This document shows, piece by piece, positions 24,880-36,200 of a stretch of DNA of 64,000 nucleotides. Location: positions 6,599,109 through 6,663,108 of the forward strand of contig JAVTVX010000009.1 in the NCBI GenBank assembly GCA_033439265.1, in the 5' to 3' direction. The DNA comes from Dillenia suffruticosa. Its lineage: Eukaryota > Streptophyta > Magnoliopsida > Dilleniales > Dilleniaceae. The first letter of the stretch is position 1, and each line of letters starts with the position of its first letter. Both the position numbers and the translations under genes were made by a program. The notes under the pieces are model-generated. The model had not been told where the DNA came from, ran no database searches, and saw only the letters and a program-made list of their open reading frames with translations.

Positions 24880-25330
24880 CTCTTCGTGTACAACTCAACT
24901 CGTAGATGATATCAAGAAATAATCTAAATACCTACAAAGTTTGTTGCAGCACAGCACCTGCAGTTTGGTGCATTCTATCTCTCTTTGTGCAACCTAACTC
25001 ACAGATGAAAAAGAACACGGCACAATCTTAACAAAAAAGAAAAAAAAAAATAAATAAAGAAGGTAGTTCTTCAATTCTTTAGTCTTGTTATAATTTGTCG
25101 GAATTAGATTGTCCCATTTGAAACTTTTCGAATGACCAGGTTGCACAAGCAGTACTGAAATCCAGAAGCCGAAGAAAGGAACAAATATGCAGAAAGGGAT
25201 ATATTGGCGTGGCAGGCTTTACGGCAATACTTGCCAAAAGTCTTCTAAAATGAGTAGGCAACAAATCGCAAGTCGCATCACCAGCAACAGTATTACATGT
25301 GGGCTCCAATGTGGCGAGAACTTTTCTTAG
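24880..25330. repeat. Repeated flank unit (three copies in window)
   Basis: Shares diverged blocks with 30580-30905 and, in part, 48090-48210, for example GAAATCCAGAAG followed by an AAGAA-rich stretch, and the CCAAAAGTCTTC region. No reading frame is shared between copies, so the open frames in it are not taken as genes. Confidence 0.55.
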
Positions 25331-25904
25331 TTTTGTGGATATCAGAGACGAACTAAAATGGGGAGGGAAAGATTAATTAAAATGGGGGGACCGGAGGAAA
25401 AGAAAAGAGATTCCGCAGTGCAGAAAGCAACCTATCATCAAACAGTTTCATATGCCAATCAAATCAACTCTTGTTTGGGTGCTTATAAAAAATAGGAACT
25501 GAATTTTAAATATAGTGAAGCTATGCATGTTCATGATCGGCCTGACTCGAGATGCATTTTCGAACCTGAATGCACTAACTGGATGACATGTCAGCTCTGC
25601 TCGAGACGAATTTGTCCTTTAACAAATATATCAGAAGGTAGTTCTAATAATATATGAGAAAATTATGTTCTAAAATTAAATCATTAACATTTCTTTTGAT
25701 GTATTGATACGAAAATGATATAAAAATTATCACAAATAAAACAGTTTAAATTTTTATTATTCGAATGTCATTACTTGTGGTATAGTTCTTTCAAAATGCC
25801 AACCAATGCCTTCCTTTTTTAACCCTCAAAATCTTAGAAGAGAATGCTATATTTCCTTTTTCATTCAAACATGTCTCACATTTTTTAAAGGACATGGGTT
25901 GGAA
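25331..25904. other. Spacer, nothing recognised
   Basis: AT-rich spacer without gene, repeat border or mobile-element signature that I can support. Confidence 0.4.
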
Positions 25905-27130
25905 TTAAAAATGGAAAGGAAAGTTGTGAGTTAATATTTCCCAAAAAACAAAAGTTTCCCCCCTCTCTCTCTCTCTCTCTTTTATTTGAATTTTAAATAA
26001 TTTGGGTATGGTCTTACCGAATCCATTCGATTTCTAAAAAGGACATAATCCTTAACTTTTTGAGAAATCGTACAACAGCGGATCCACTTCCCACTTTCCT
26101 AGCAAGAACATTTACGCCTGACCTATAGGAAAGCCTGCCGTATTGACCTTATAGATATTCTCGAATTCTAGCTGTGACATATATGTATGAATATACTCCA
26201 AACGCTAAAGAAAACTCCAAACGACTTCTTTGGAAAATACCCAGCAGCCAAAAAGGGGGCATAAAGCAAAAGAAGCCACAATAATATCATGTCCAGCGCT
26301 ATATATATATATATTTTTTTTGGTTTTCATTGTCCATCTCTAGATTTTATCTGATTAATCCGATTCGAGTACTGTAAAATCTATTTTAAAGGTTGACTTT
26401 TTTAAATCTTTTTTCGATATTTTTAGGGTTTGAACTCGAAAGCTCTGATTAAAGGAATAGAGTACTCGATCATTCAATTCAAAAGAATTTGATATATATA
26501 ACGTTATATGAAACAGCACTCGGAAAGGCTAATGCTTGGGTAACAAATTCAGAGTTCGTATTTATAAGCAAAGAGAAAATATGCAATAAAAATGATTATA
26601 GTATATTAGCCTCATCCAACTAACCCATTTTCACATGTATTTTGCAACTTCGAGTTGGAAGAAAATTAAAGAATTCTGGAGAACTCAGTGTAATCCAATC
26701 TTGTACTATATATGGTTCTAGTCACGGACCCAAGATAACCATTATACAAGAGAACTAAAATACAAGAGAAAACCCATTATACTTTAAATCAACAATTTAC
26801 ACTACTAAATAAGTTTTTAGGGAATATGCCCTAAAATTAGGTATCAAAAATAAAATCTCAAAACAAAGGGATTACAACTCAGTATTAGGTTCCACATGAG
26901 AACTGACCGCTGGATCATGTCAATAGATCCACGGGTTTAGTAGATCTCTCTACATTCCCCTGAGATTCTATTGGTCAAGAAGTGATTTTTTTCTTCTCTA
27001 TCCTTTGTGCTTTAGAATATATGGAAGAGGAGAAAGAAAAGTATTAATTTATGAAAATTAAAACAGAGATAAAAAAATATAATATAACATATAAATACGA
27101 CATAGGTTAAAAATCATCAATTTGATGATT
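25905..27130 (+). repeat. Upstream flank of family T copy 2
   Basis: The counterpart of 21466-21990 and 30285-30560. A run of CT/CTCT at about 25963-25980 and a piece with the dispersed CTGATTAATCCGATTCGAG repeat (about 26340-26480) sit inside it. About 0.7 kb (26300-26980) is absent from the 21.5 kb copy and is either an insertion here or a deletion there. Confidence 0.6.
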
Positions 27131-27212
27131 TTCGGGCAATATTCATAAAAACGCGTCTCATGATATCTGTTTTGATGCTGACTGTTTGGGATCTGTCAAT
27201 GAGAAACCATGC

Positions 27213-27334
27213 TTTTGGAGCATTTGATAGTGACTACATGCTCATGGTCAAAAATAAGATAGTGACTACATGATCAGAAAATAAATAGTGACTACATGCA
27301 CAGAAAATAAGATAAGCGTTTGGAGCATTTGATG
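27213..27334 (+). promoter_or_regulatory. Tandem repeats in family T copy 2 promoter
   Basis: ATAGTGACTACATG occurs at 27227-27240, 27259-27272 and 27285-27298. The array is bracketed by two copies of TTTGGAGCATTTGAT (about 27215 and 27320). It ends about 50 bp before the TATA box. Such arrays can hold transcription-factor sites, but none is identified here. Confidence 0.6.
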
Positions 27335-27380
27335 GCCGACAATATGGTCAGAAAATTAGATACCTTGTTTTTTCCAGGCT

Positions 27381-27388
27381 TATAAAAG
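27381..27388 (+). promoter_or_regulatory. TATA box of family T copy 2
   Basis: TATAAAAG lies 17 bp before the first in-frame ATG (27398). Plant transcription usually starts about 25-35 bp beyond a TATA box, which would put the transcript start after that ATG; the Met at 27491 is therefore preferred as translation start. Confidence 0.65.
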
Positions 27389-27490
27389 GATTAGGGAATG
27401 CTGATGCCGGAAATAACAGGCAGAGTTTGGAATCATACCGTTTGTTCTCTCTTGTTTTTTCCAGGAGCCAGTGGAGTTAGCAACATAGTA

Positions 27491-27988
27491 ATGGACTTCT
27501 CATTTGATTTCAAGAATGTCTTTGACAAAATTTTTATTCTACTCTCTGAACTATGGAAAAAGCTTTACTTTGGGAAGCAACCAACACCACAACTGCCAGA
27601 CGTTGATCTTGAAGCCGCAGCAGGGCAGACACAGGGGCCTCAGCAAGTTCCTTCGCTGAACATAGATCGGGCACTGATGGCTGTTACTTTTTGTTTATCA
27701 GCTGCTGAAATAGCTATCCAGTCTCTGCAAGGCAAACTCAATTTGCCCCCAACGTTCCACGTTCTTTTACTTGCTATCCTTCTTTCCGCTGCCTGCATCT
27801 CTGTTGGCTCAATGATATGCTCTAGGCATCAGTTAGCAGGTCCACGGCTTGTACATGTTGGGGTGTTTTTTGCAGCCACTGGATTTTGCCTGGCCATTAC
27901 AATTCCAATGCCTTTGAGTCCTAAACTCATTACTTGGGGTATCTATGCCATTTCAATACTTGCCATTCTCATCTTGAAAATGTATTGA
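27491..27988 (+). CDS. Family T small multi-pass membrane protein, copy 2
   Basis: An intronless 165-residue protein, unrecognised. Residues 1-25 form a hydrophobic/amphipathic helix (MDFSFDF, then FDKIFILL). Residues 28-58 are a short acidic and Gln/Pro-rich linker. Four hydrophobic segments follow at about 60-78, 89-108, 120-138 and 145-163. Conserved features shared with the other copies are LPPTFHVLLL, SRH and IPMPLSPK. An in-frame Met at 27398 would add 31 residues but falls 17 bp from the TATA box. In module 2 it lacks a family B partner: only intron debris of that gene remains downstream. The sequence is closest to the copy at 47144; copy 1 at 8211 differs mainly in a much longer linker. 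Open, with promoter elements, so probably a real gene; function unknown. Confidence 0.7.
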   Translation: MDFSFDFKNVFDKIFILLSELWKKLYFGKQPTPQLPDVDLEAAAGQTQGPQQVPSLNIDRALMAVTFCLSAAEIAIQSLQGKLNLPPTFHVLLLAILLSAACISVGSMICSRHQLAGPRLVHVGVFFAATGFCLAITIPMPLSPKLITWGIYAISILAILILKMY

Positions 27989-28009
27989 GAGCCGTCTGAT
28001 GTCCACCTT

Positions 28010-29140
28010 AGTAGCAATTATAATTCAACTTCACCTTGCTTCCTCGCACTATTAAGACAATATTGAAAGTTGTCCACTATTTCTTAGAAGCATCTTTTAT
28101 GACAAAGTTTGTTTTACTCATGAAACATGAGAACATGATTCATTTGCAGCGGAAAGGCCTACGGAGGGGATGACGAGCAGTCCGTTTTAGGTTTCTTATG
28201 GTCCTCGTATCTTAATGTTTAGCAACATCTTAAGCTCCTTTGATAGATTTGCCTTTGTGCTTTTGTTTCTGTATTTTCCTCTTTTTTTTTGGGGGGTGGG
28301 GGTGGGGGTGGTGAGTTTTGTAACTAGACTAAATTCGTGTATTGTGTGTAGTCGGCTCAATTCCATTACGAGAAGAGTGTTTTGCTAAGGTGGGATCCTG
28401 AAAAAAGACATTGCCAGTAGTGATTTCCCCATACCAGATTCGGTCTGTGGGGATGGTTTCCTTCTAAAAGAGAGACCTAACGGGAGTGAAAACCCTTCTC
28501 TCGTGTAAGGCACTCGTTGTTTTTATTCCTTCGCTTCTGGGCCATAGCCCCCTTCGGACCAAAGAAAAAAAAAAGTGTTTCTTTTTTTTTGGTACCAGAA
28601 AAGAAAAAAAAAAAAAAAAGAAAAAAGACTATTCCCCTATACAATATCAGAGTTATGTTTCCTTTTATTGGACAAAGACTATTGCTAATTTACATGATAC
28701 AAATGTTTATCAACCATTTTTCTTACCAATCAGGGATCCAACTAGTCGTTGTCTTCTTCATTTTATGATCATGCAGTGATTTTCTGTCTCAGCCAGTTTT
28801 GGAATTCTATAGTGACGATGAAGACCTTAGCTGCAAGAATTTAACAAGGATTAACACCAAGAAAAGAGGAAAAAAAAACCCACTACCTCCATAGTCTCAA
28901 CTTCTTAATGCAATATCTGAAGACCGAAGACATTGCTTCTAGGACACTAGTATGCAGAATAAGTGCACCCTCAGGATATTGCTTGGACGAGACAAGACAA
29001 AATTCATCCATTAGTGGCTCCAGGTAGCAAGGAGTCTACTAAATGGAGAGAAGACAAAAAAGGAGAAAATTTTCCCCACCTACAACAGCGAGCTGAATTT
29101 ATGAATACCGGTAAGACTAAGAAGTTGCTATTACTGTAGC
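28010..29140. repeat. Module 2 copy of the family T 3' flank
   Basis: Matches 8973-10330 and 56810-57900 in order. The start (28016-28125) also matches 47650-47760, downstream of the third T gene. An A/T homopolymer-rich piece at 28560-28625 has expanded compared with the other copies. No gene. Confidence 0.7.
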
Positions 29141-29276
29141 ATTTGGAGCGTTTGATGGTGACAATATGGTCAGAAAATATGATACCTTGTTTTTTCCAGG
29201 CTTATAAAAGGATTAGGGAATGCTGATGCCGGAAATAACAGGCAGAGTTTGGAATCATACCGTTTGTTCTCTCTTG
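29141..29276 (+). repeat. Orphan second copy of family T promoter and 5' end
   Basis: About 135 bp here repeats 27318-27455 almost exactly: TTTGATGGTGACAATATGG, the TATAAAAG box (about 29204-29211) and the following GGCAGAGTTTGGAATCATAC. It stops before the family T start codon. It lies at a junction where module 1 has family B exons 5 and 4, so it marks a rearrangement breakpoint. If active, it would transcribe into non-coding module debris. Confidence 0.75.
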
Positions 29277-30280
29277 TAGTTATTTACCATTCCCCATCTC
29301 AAATGCAATTGAGGCTGACGGTTTTCAAATAAATAAATAAAAATAAAGAACAATACAAAAAATTTATCATATCTAAAACATTAGAGCATGGTTTCAGACT
29401 AAATTTGCATATGTTATCCACATTCAGTCAATGCTAGGATTATAGGTAAACAAATGTAGCATTAAGAATAAATCAATGAGATGATGGAGAAGAGGAATAA
29501 AAAAAAGTTGTAAATATGTTGTTCTGCTTAGATTACTATCTCAGTGGTCTTCCCCATCATTGTTGTTGTTGGTGCTTAAGTTTCTTTCGTATTTCTTTCT
29601 GTTGGTTGTGGCTTTTCGCATGTGGGGGCGGAGGACGGATACAGGCCAATTTTTTAATCTCCCTTCTTCATATTAGCTTTAAGAAATATACACCATAAAA
29701 GAGGTTGTAGGAAGATTGCATACGGTAGCATTGTCTTTAGATTCTTTACTCAATATGGTTTAGCTTTTCTAGTGGTAAAAGAAAACAATGCAGAACTCCA
29801 GGCCAACTTAACTAATATGTCCTTGAAAATGACAAAAGCAGCAGCTAAGGAAAGAAAGGGCATATCAAATATTTCTCATGTCTATCAGGGATGTGGGGAA
29901 AAGTGTAGGCACAAGAAGCATAAAAGGCATTTGTTTCTAAATTTGGTTTCTTAGTTCTTTGGGCATACATTAAATTGTCTCCTTCTCAGCTCCTGCCCCC
30001 TTGCTTCTTTTTCCTATTTTAATTTTTCACCTTGTTGGATTTCAAGGGATGATTTTGATTGGGACAGAAATTTATTCAAAGCAGTAGCAAGAGGTGCATG
30101 AGCACATAGGGTATACAAAACAAAAGTCCATAAAATGAAGCAGATTTTTCAGAATCCAGCAATTGACTACACAATTGGTGCTGGCATATATATCTCCCAA
30201 CCATGGGCTGTAAGATGACATATTATTGCCAACATTCCAGATTTCAACACTTGATATGTTCATCCATAAATATTTGATTT
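29277..30280 (-). pseudogene. Intron debris of a deleted family B gene
   Basis: 29280-29330 matches about 11217-11270 (intron 3 of the module 1 B gene). 29345-30280 matches about 12870-13800 (intron 2), and also the same part of module 3. None of the five exons is present. The right border at about 30280 switches to a flank repeat. This copy of gene B was removed by at least two deletions; only non-coding sequence remains. Confidence 0.75.
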
Positions 30281-30284
30281 CCTT

Positions 30285-30905
30285 TCTATCTCACCTTTTT
30301 ATTTGAATTTAAATAATTTGGGTAGGGCCTTCATGGACGAGGTACCCATTTTCCTAACAAGAACATTACGCTTGACCTAGAGGAAAGCCTTTTTTATTGT
30401 CCTTATAGATATACTCGAATTCTAGCTCTCACTGCAATCGAGATATAAATAATTATATATATATACACATATGTATGTATATACTCCAACAACTCTTAAG
30501 GTAAAAGTCTTAAAAAACTCCAAACTCGATTTCTTTAGAACACCCCCAGAAGCGAGCAATTTGAATTCCTCTAATTGTACCATGTACAACTCAACTTGCT
30601 GTGAAAAGGACCATGGCCCAATCTTATTAACCAAAAAAAAAAAAGGTAGTACATCGATCTTTTAAGTCTTATCTCTTATGGGAAGAAGATTGCTCCTTTC
30701 GGAACTTTTCAAAGACTAGGTTGCAGGAACATGTAGTCCAAGACATTCAGTTAGTGAAATCCAGAAGTCAAAGAAGAAAAGCTAAAAAAACACAGAAGTG
30801 GTGATACAGGGGTGTAGCATTATGGCAACGGCTCCCAAAATCTTCCGCAGCGAGTTGCGTTTCTGTTGACATCCACATGTATGAAGAATAAATATTATAT
30901 CCATT
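30285..30905. repeat. Third copies of two flank repeats
   Basis: 30285-30560 matches 21500-21735 and 25960-26250 (TTTGAATTTAAATAATTTGGG, ACATTACGCTTGACCT, AGATATACTCGAATTC). 30580-30905 matches 24880-25330. The order of the two units differs between places, showing repeated local rearrangement. No gene. Confidence 0.6.
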
Positions 30906-30907
30906 TG

Positions 30908-30910
<3 letters not shown>

Positions 30911-30998
<88 letters not shown>
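30911..30998. repeat. (CT)44 microsatellite
   Basis: An uninterrupted CT dinucleotide tract of 88 bp, 15 bp before the 5' LTR of copia element A. Translation gives meaningless Arg-Glu or Leu-Ser runs. Confidence 0.95.
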
Positions 30999-30999
<1 letters not shown>

Positions 31000-31013
31000 A
31001 ATATATATATACA

Positions 31014-31394
31014 TGTAAGTTATAGGGGTATCGGGTCGGGTCGCCCATGTGGGTTTGACTCAAACCCATTTTCGTTATTTTTGAATTTTCCAAAGGAGGG
31101 AAGGGAGGGAGTGATTTTTTATGGAAAAAGCCAACTCCAACTCCCCAAATAACCATCCATCCCATCAATGGTGCTCTTGAGAATTGAGAGAGGATAGGAA
31201 AATAGAGAGGAAGAAGATCTCTATACACCATAATTCCATTCCATCAAAAGGACTCTTGGATTGTGAACGAAAAAAGAGATTGATCCATTGGTAACATTTT
31301 TCAGACCCGTACATCGAAAAGGTTAGTGATCCGACCCTAGATATTGGGACATTCAACATTTATTTCGCTGTAAATGCATAAGAGAATGCTTTCA
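31014..31394 (+). repeat. 5' LTR of copia element A
   Basis: Begins TGTAAG and ends TTTCA, the same length as the 3' copy. The target-site duplication ATACA lies directly before it. Confidence 0.93.
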
Positions 31395-31395
31395 T

Positions 31396-31406
31396 TGGTA
31401 TCAGAG
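31396..31406 (+). promoter_or_regulatory. Primer binding site of element A
   Basis: TGGTATCAGAG, one base after the LTR. It matches the complement of the initiator methionine tRNA 3' end used by most plant copia elements. Confidence 0.85.
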
Positions 31407-32282
31407 TATGATTTAGGGTGTTTCCTATTTTTGATATATTTTCGAGTTTCATTTTCTTTAAAAAAATTGAAAATGGTAACTTTCATTATAGACCACGAAA
31501 TGTTTTGAAATTTGAAAGGTAGAGTACCCATGATGTTAGAAATTGATCTGCAAAGTTTCATGCATAGCCGTTATGTATTTTTGGATAAAAATGAAACTCT
31601 AGTCGAAAATAAAAATGCTAATATCTATTTGCATGATAGGTTTCATGATTTAATACTTGCATGGTTAAATTCCCCATCAAAAATCCTTTCCAACCATATA
31701 AAGAACATGCAAAACGGTTCAAAAATGAATGAGATATGGTTTAAGGAAATTAGGGTTAAAATGCAAAAAAAAAAAATTTCTACATGAAGAAGACGAAGTG
31801 ACGTCAGCAGTGACATCAGCACAATCCCACTCTCGGGCCGTGGGCTGTGAAGCCCAAACGTTATGATCCAGACCTCAGATTAAAAAACTGACAGCACCAT
31901 TAGATTCAGAGACCCCAAAAATGGGGGGTAGACAAAATCCGGTGGCCGGATTTCCTCCGGGAAGGCGGTGCGTGGGCTTCACGCGCCGCCGCCACCAAGT
32001 GGCACGTGAGGGCGCGTGAGGCACCCTCTCAGGCCCCTTTTTTTTGTTTTTTCTGTAATTAAAAAAAATAAATAAATAAATAAAATTTTTTTTGACTGCA
32101 AGTATTCATTAAGTTTAAATTTGTAAATTTTATTTGAAAATTGTAGAAAAATCAATAAACAAGTGAGACAAAATTCTGAAAATTTCTTACATGATTGAAA
32201 AAATATTTTCTAGTTTATATCTACCTGAATTAAATTTTTATAACACATATTTGATTTGTACTCGTTGATTTAAGTATAAATT

Positions 32283-32714
32283 GTGGATAGTGTTTTAAAA
32301 TTTTTGGTTGGTTTCGTGTCCAATCTAATATTACCCCATTTTAGGGATATGGTGAGAATCAGACGTACCCTTGCACCTCTCCGGGGGAGATGGAGAGATG
32401 AGAGGACCCCAGAATGTTTGGCAAAGCTATATATGATGTTGCATTATAAGATGAAAGCAACGCATACTTTGCCGCAACATTTGTGGGTTATGAGTCGAAA
32501 ACGTTATGAATTTCGGTGTTTGGGTCATTGGTTTGGAGGCGACGAAACCGAGATTAAAATTATAAGAAACTCCATCTCTGATCATTTGGTTGGAATGGTT
32601 GACAAAATATTAGAGGATAATAAGTGTCTCTACCTCAAGGATTTCAGACTAAAATTGCTTAAGATGTGGAGAGCTAGGGAGATAGAGATTAAAATGAAAA
32701 GGCATTGTCTCTAA
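32283..32714 (+). CDS. Unrecognised 143-aa frame in the element A leader
   Basis: An open frame between the LTR and gag, in the same orientation, absent from the usual copia plan. The protein is basic, with Arg/Lys clusters and a MVRIRRTLAPLRGRW start to its core, and has no motif I know. No matching frame was seen in the leader of the related element B. It could be a captured host fragment, an extra element gene, or a chance frame in a 1.8-kb leader. Nothing shows that it is translated. Confidence 0.35.
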   Translation: MDSVLKFLVGFVSNLILPHFRDMVRIRRTLAPLRGRWRDERTPECLAKLYMMLHYKMKATHTLPQHLWVMSRKRYEFRCLGHWFGGDETEIKIIRNSISDHLVGMVDKILEDNKCLYLKDFRLKLLKMWRAREIEIKMKRHCL

Positions 32715-33210
32715 AGATCAATGGCTTTATACCCCAAACTGTTAGGAGATTCACTCCGAGAGATAGACTTTCAGTTGGAATGGTCAATATGGTCACTCGC
32801 ATGTATATGGAAGATAAGAAAGATAAGAAAAAAGAAATTTGATTATTATATATATATATATATATATATTTTCTTTCTTCTTTGTACATAGTTATCTATT
32901 GTAATGAGAACAATTCCATGAACATATGATGTAATTTTTTTGTTATATATATATCAACAATGTGCATACTTTGTATATTTATGCGAGCATGTGAAGAGAT
33001 ATTTCTAAATTCACATGATTTTTAGTGGGAGTTTTTAGGTTGGATTCTCACCTAAGACTGAAAGAATTTTGTTACTTTGAAATCAAATTTATGATAATCA
33101 AACATTTGGATGATAGATGATGATTGGGAACTTAGTGATCTTTCGAGTTTACACCTTATGTTCGTTTATGATAAATTTATTAGATTTCATGTACAAAATT
33201 ATATGAATGA

Positions 33211-36200
33211 ATGAGCATGAATACTTATAATAGTCTCTCTTTGAAAACCCAGACCATAGCATCGAAATCAATAATAGCAGATTTGAATAAAAGTGATAAG
33301 TTTAATGGCGACAATTATGACATTTGGCGCCACAAGATATGGTATGTGCTGGAAGAGCAGGATGCCTTGGAGGGTATCAACCATATCATGCAAGACCCTA
33401 GAATTGGAAATACTGCTCAACAGAGAAGAGATCAAGAAGCTTACCAGGCGTGGAAGAAGAAAAATTCCACTGCACGTGGCATTCTGGTTAGTTCTGTAGT
33501 TGATGATCTCATACATGGATGTGAGCAATTCCCTACTGCTCATGACATATGGGTATACCTCAGAGAGAAGTATGGAGGTACCAGTGTGACCCGTCTGAGA
33601 CAGTTGACTATCAAGTTTGACACCTATAAAAAGAAGTCTGATCACAATATCAAACTACACCTCAGAACTATGTCAAACATGATAAGGAAATTGAAGTCAA
33701 CAGGTCATGTTTTATCTTATGAGCAACATGTTCAAGCTTTAATCCGATCCCTTCCAGACCAGTGGGAGCACTTGAAGGTCAATCTGACTCACAATGATAG
33801 CATTAAGACTTTCGCTAATGCTGCTCGCCACGTAGAACTCGAAGATGAGTGGCTTGGTGCTGCAAAATCGATTTCTAATGCCTTTGTAGCTGAGTCAAGT
33901 TCGCAAAAAGTTGCGGGTTTTAAACGGAAAGGGAACAAGAACAAGGGCAAGAAAGGGAAGGACATTGCGGAAGGGTTTAAGAAGAGCAATTCCAATCGCA
34001 AGAACAAGCGCAAGCGGTTTTGGAAAAAGAATGATAAGAGCAAACTGAAATGCTACAATTGTAAAGCTCTTGGTCATTTCGCTCGAGAATGTCCCGAGCC
34101 GAAAAAGGTAGCACCTTGTAACACTTCTCTAAGTGTTATATATGTCTCTAGCACTGTTTTACTTTTTGAATCATATCCTGTGTGGATTATAGACTCAGGA
34201 GCAACAGACCATGTGACGAGAGATCGAGAAGCGTTCGTGGACTTTCGTCGAGTTCCTCCTGGTGCAAGATGGATATACGTAGAAAACAATACAAGAGTAG
34301 AAGTTAAAGGGATTGACACTTGCAAACTAGAGTTACGAAGTGGCCAAACTCTAATCTTACATGATGTTCTCTTTGTACCGGAAATTCGACGAAATTTAGT
34401 CTCTGTTATTGTTCTTCTTAAACTAGGCTATGACTTCAACTTTACTCATGATAGGGTTTGTATTTATAATAGTGGTGTGTTTTATGGTACTGGACATCTG
34501 TTAAATGGATTTCTTACTTTAGATTGTGACAGACAAATGTTTAATTGTTATACTGATCGTTATATTTCGTTAAATGTTTGTTCTTCTAGTAATGCTAATA
34601 TAGATGACAAAGTATGGCATGCTACACTTGGTCACATAGGGTAGAACAAGATGAATCGACTTCTGAAAGCAGGACTATTGGGTTCGCTTACTAAAGTTGA
34701 TTTACCGAATTGTGAATATTGTCTTGCCGGGAAGATGACTCGAAAACCTTTTGGAAAAGCCGTGAGGGCTGAACTTCCATTACAATTGGTTTACTCTGAC
34801 ATTTGTGGTCCAATGAATGTGAAGACTAGGCATAGAGCATCATATTTCATTACTTTTATTGATGATTTCACGCGTTTTGTTCATGTCTATTTGATTACTC
34901 ACAAGTCTGAACCACTTGAGTGTTTTCGACGTTATATGAATGAAGTAGAGAATCAAATGGATAGAACGATTAAAGTCTTAAAGACAGATCGAGAGCGTGA
35001 ATATCTATCAGATCAGTTCAATGATCTCTGTAATGAAAAAGGAATAATTAAACAATTGACTATTCCCCACACGCCTCAACAGAATGGTGTTGCTGAGAGG
35101 AGGAATAGGACGTTGTTGGAAATGACGAGATCTATTCCCCACACGCCTCAACAGAATGGTGTTGCTGAGAGGAGGAATAGGACGTTGTTGGAAATGACGA
35201 GATCTATGATGGCGTAGGCTAACTTGCCAATATCCTTTTGGGGAGATGCATTGTTAACTGCGACCTATATCTTAAATAGAGTGCCTTCAAAAACAGTACC
35301 CACAACGCCGTATGAACTTTGGACTGGTAGGACACCAAATCTAACTGATCTTAGATCTTGGGGATCGGCAGCATATGTTCATGACTCTTCTAATAAATTT
35401 GGAAAGCTTGGTCCCCGGGGGAAGAAATGTATCTTTATTAGATATTCTCATCAGTCAAAAGGTTATGTGTTCATCGGTGAAAGAAAAGATGGTATTGTAA
35501 CCGAAATTGAATCACGAAATGTGACATTTTTGGAAAATGATTTTCCTAGTAAAGGTGATATAACAAAAGGAGAACCTTTATTTGAATTAAATAATTCAAA
35601 TGATGGTTCCGTGCAGGATGGATCAAGGGAACTGCGAGAAGTTGAATCCCTAGATGATCCCAGTGGGAGGGATTCAAATTCTAACGATCCAACCGAATCA
35701 TCAATTCGGAAAAGTACTACGAAAGGTGTGCCCAAACGTCATTACGAAATTGAAGGGCACACTTTTATCATTTCTCCACGGGACGAGGATGAGCCGAAAA
35801 ATGTGAACGAGGCTTTATCTTGTCCTGCCGAGAATGAGTGGATAAAAGCAATGGAGGAAGAAATAGAGTCGATGGATTCCAACTATGTTTGGGAACTGGT
35901 TGATCTTCCACCTAGGCGCAAACCTATTGGGAACAAATGGGTTCTTAAGGTTAAACGTAAAGCTGATGGAACAATTGAGAGGTACAAAGTTCGGTTGGTG
36001 GCAAAAGGTTATACCCAACAAGAGGGTATTGATTATGAAGAAACATTTTCACCAGTAGTGAGATTTGCCTCTATTCGCCTATTGTTAACCATTGTAGCCA
36101 ATTTAGATTTAGAATTATATCAAATGGATGTGAAAACTGCGTTTCTCAACAGAGAACTTAAAGAAGAAATCTACATGGAACAACCAGTAGGTTTCATTGT

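Noticed and set aside
13292..29954. Near-identical 60-codon plus-strand frames at 13292-13474 and 29772-29954
   Set aside because: Their similarity comes from duplication of gene B intron 2; there is no known motif and the third copy (about 61400-61560) is disrupted.
30911..30998. Regular repeats that could suggest an array such as CRISPR
   Set aside because: Simple dinucleotide repeat in a plant genome; no spacers.
30908..31231. Frame with a long Arg-Glu run
   Set aside because: Translation of the (CT)44 microsatellite and the LTR.
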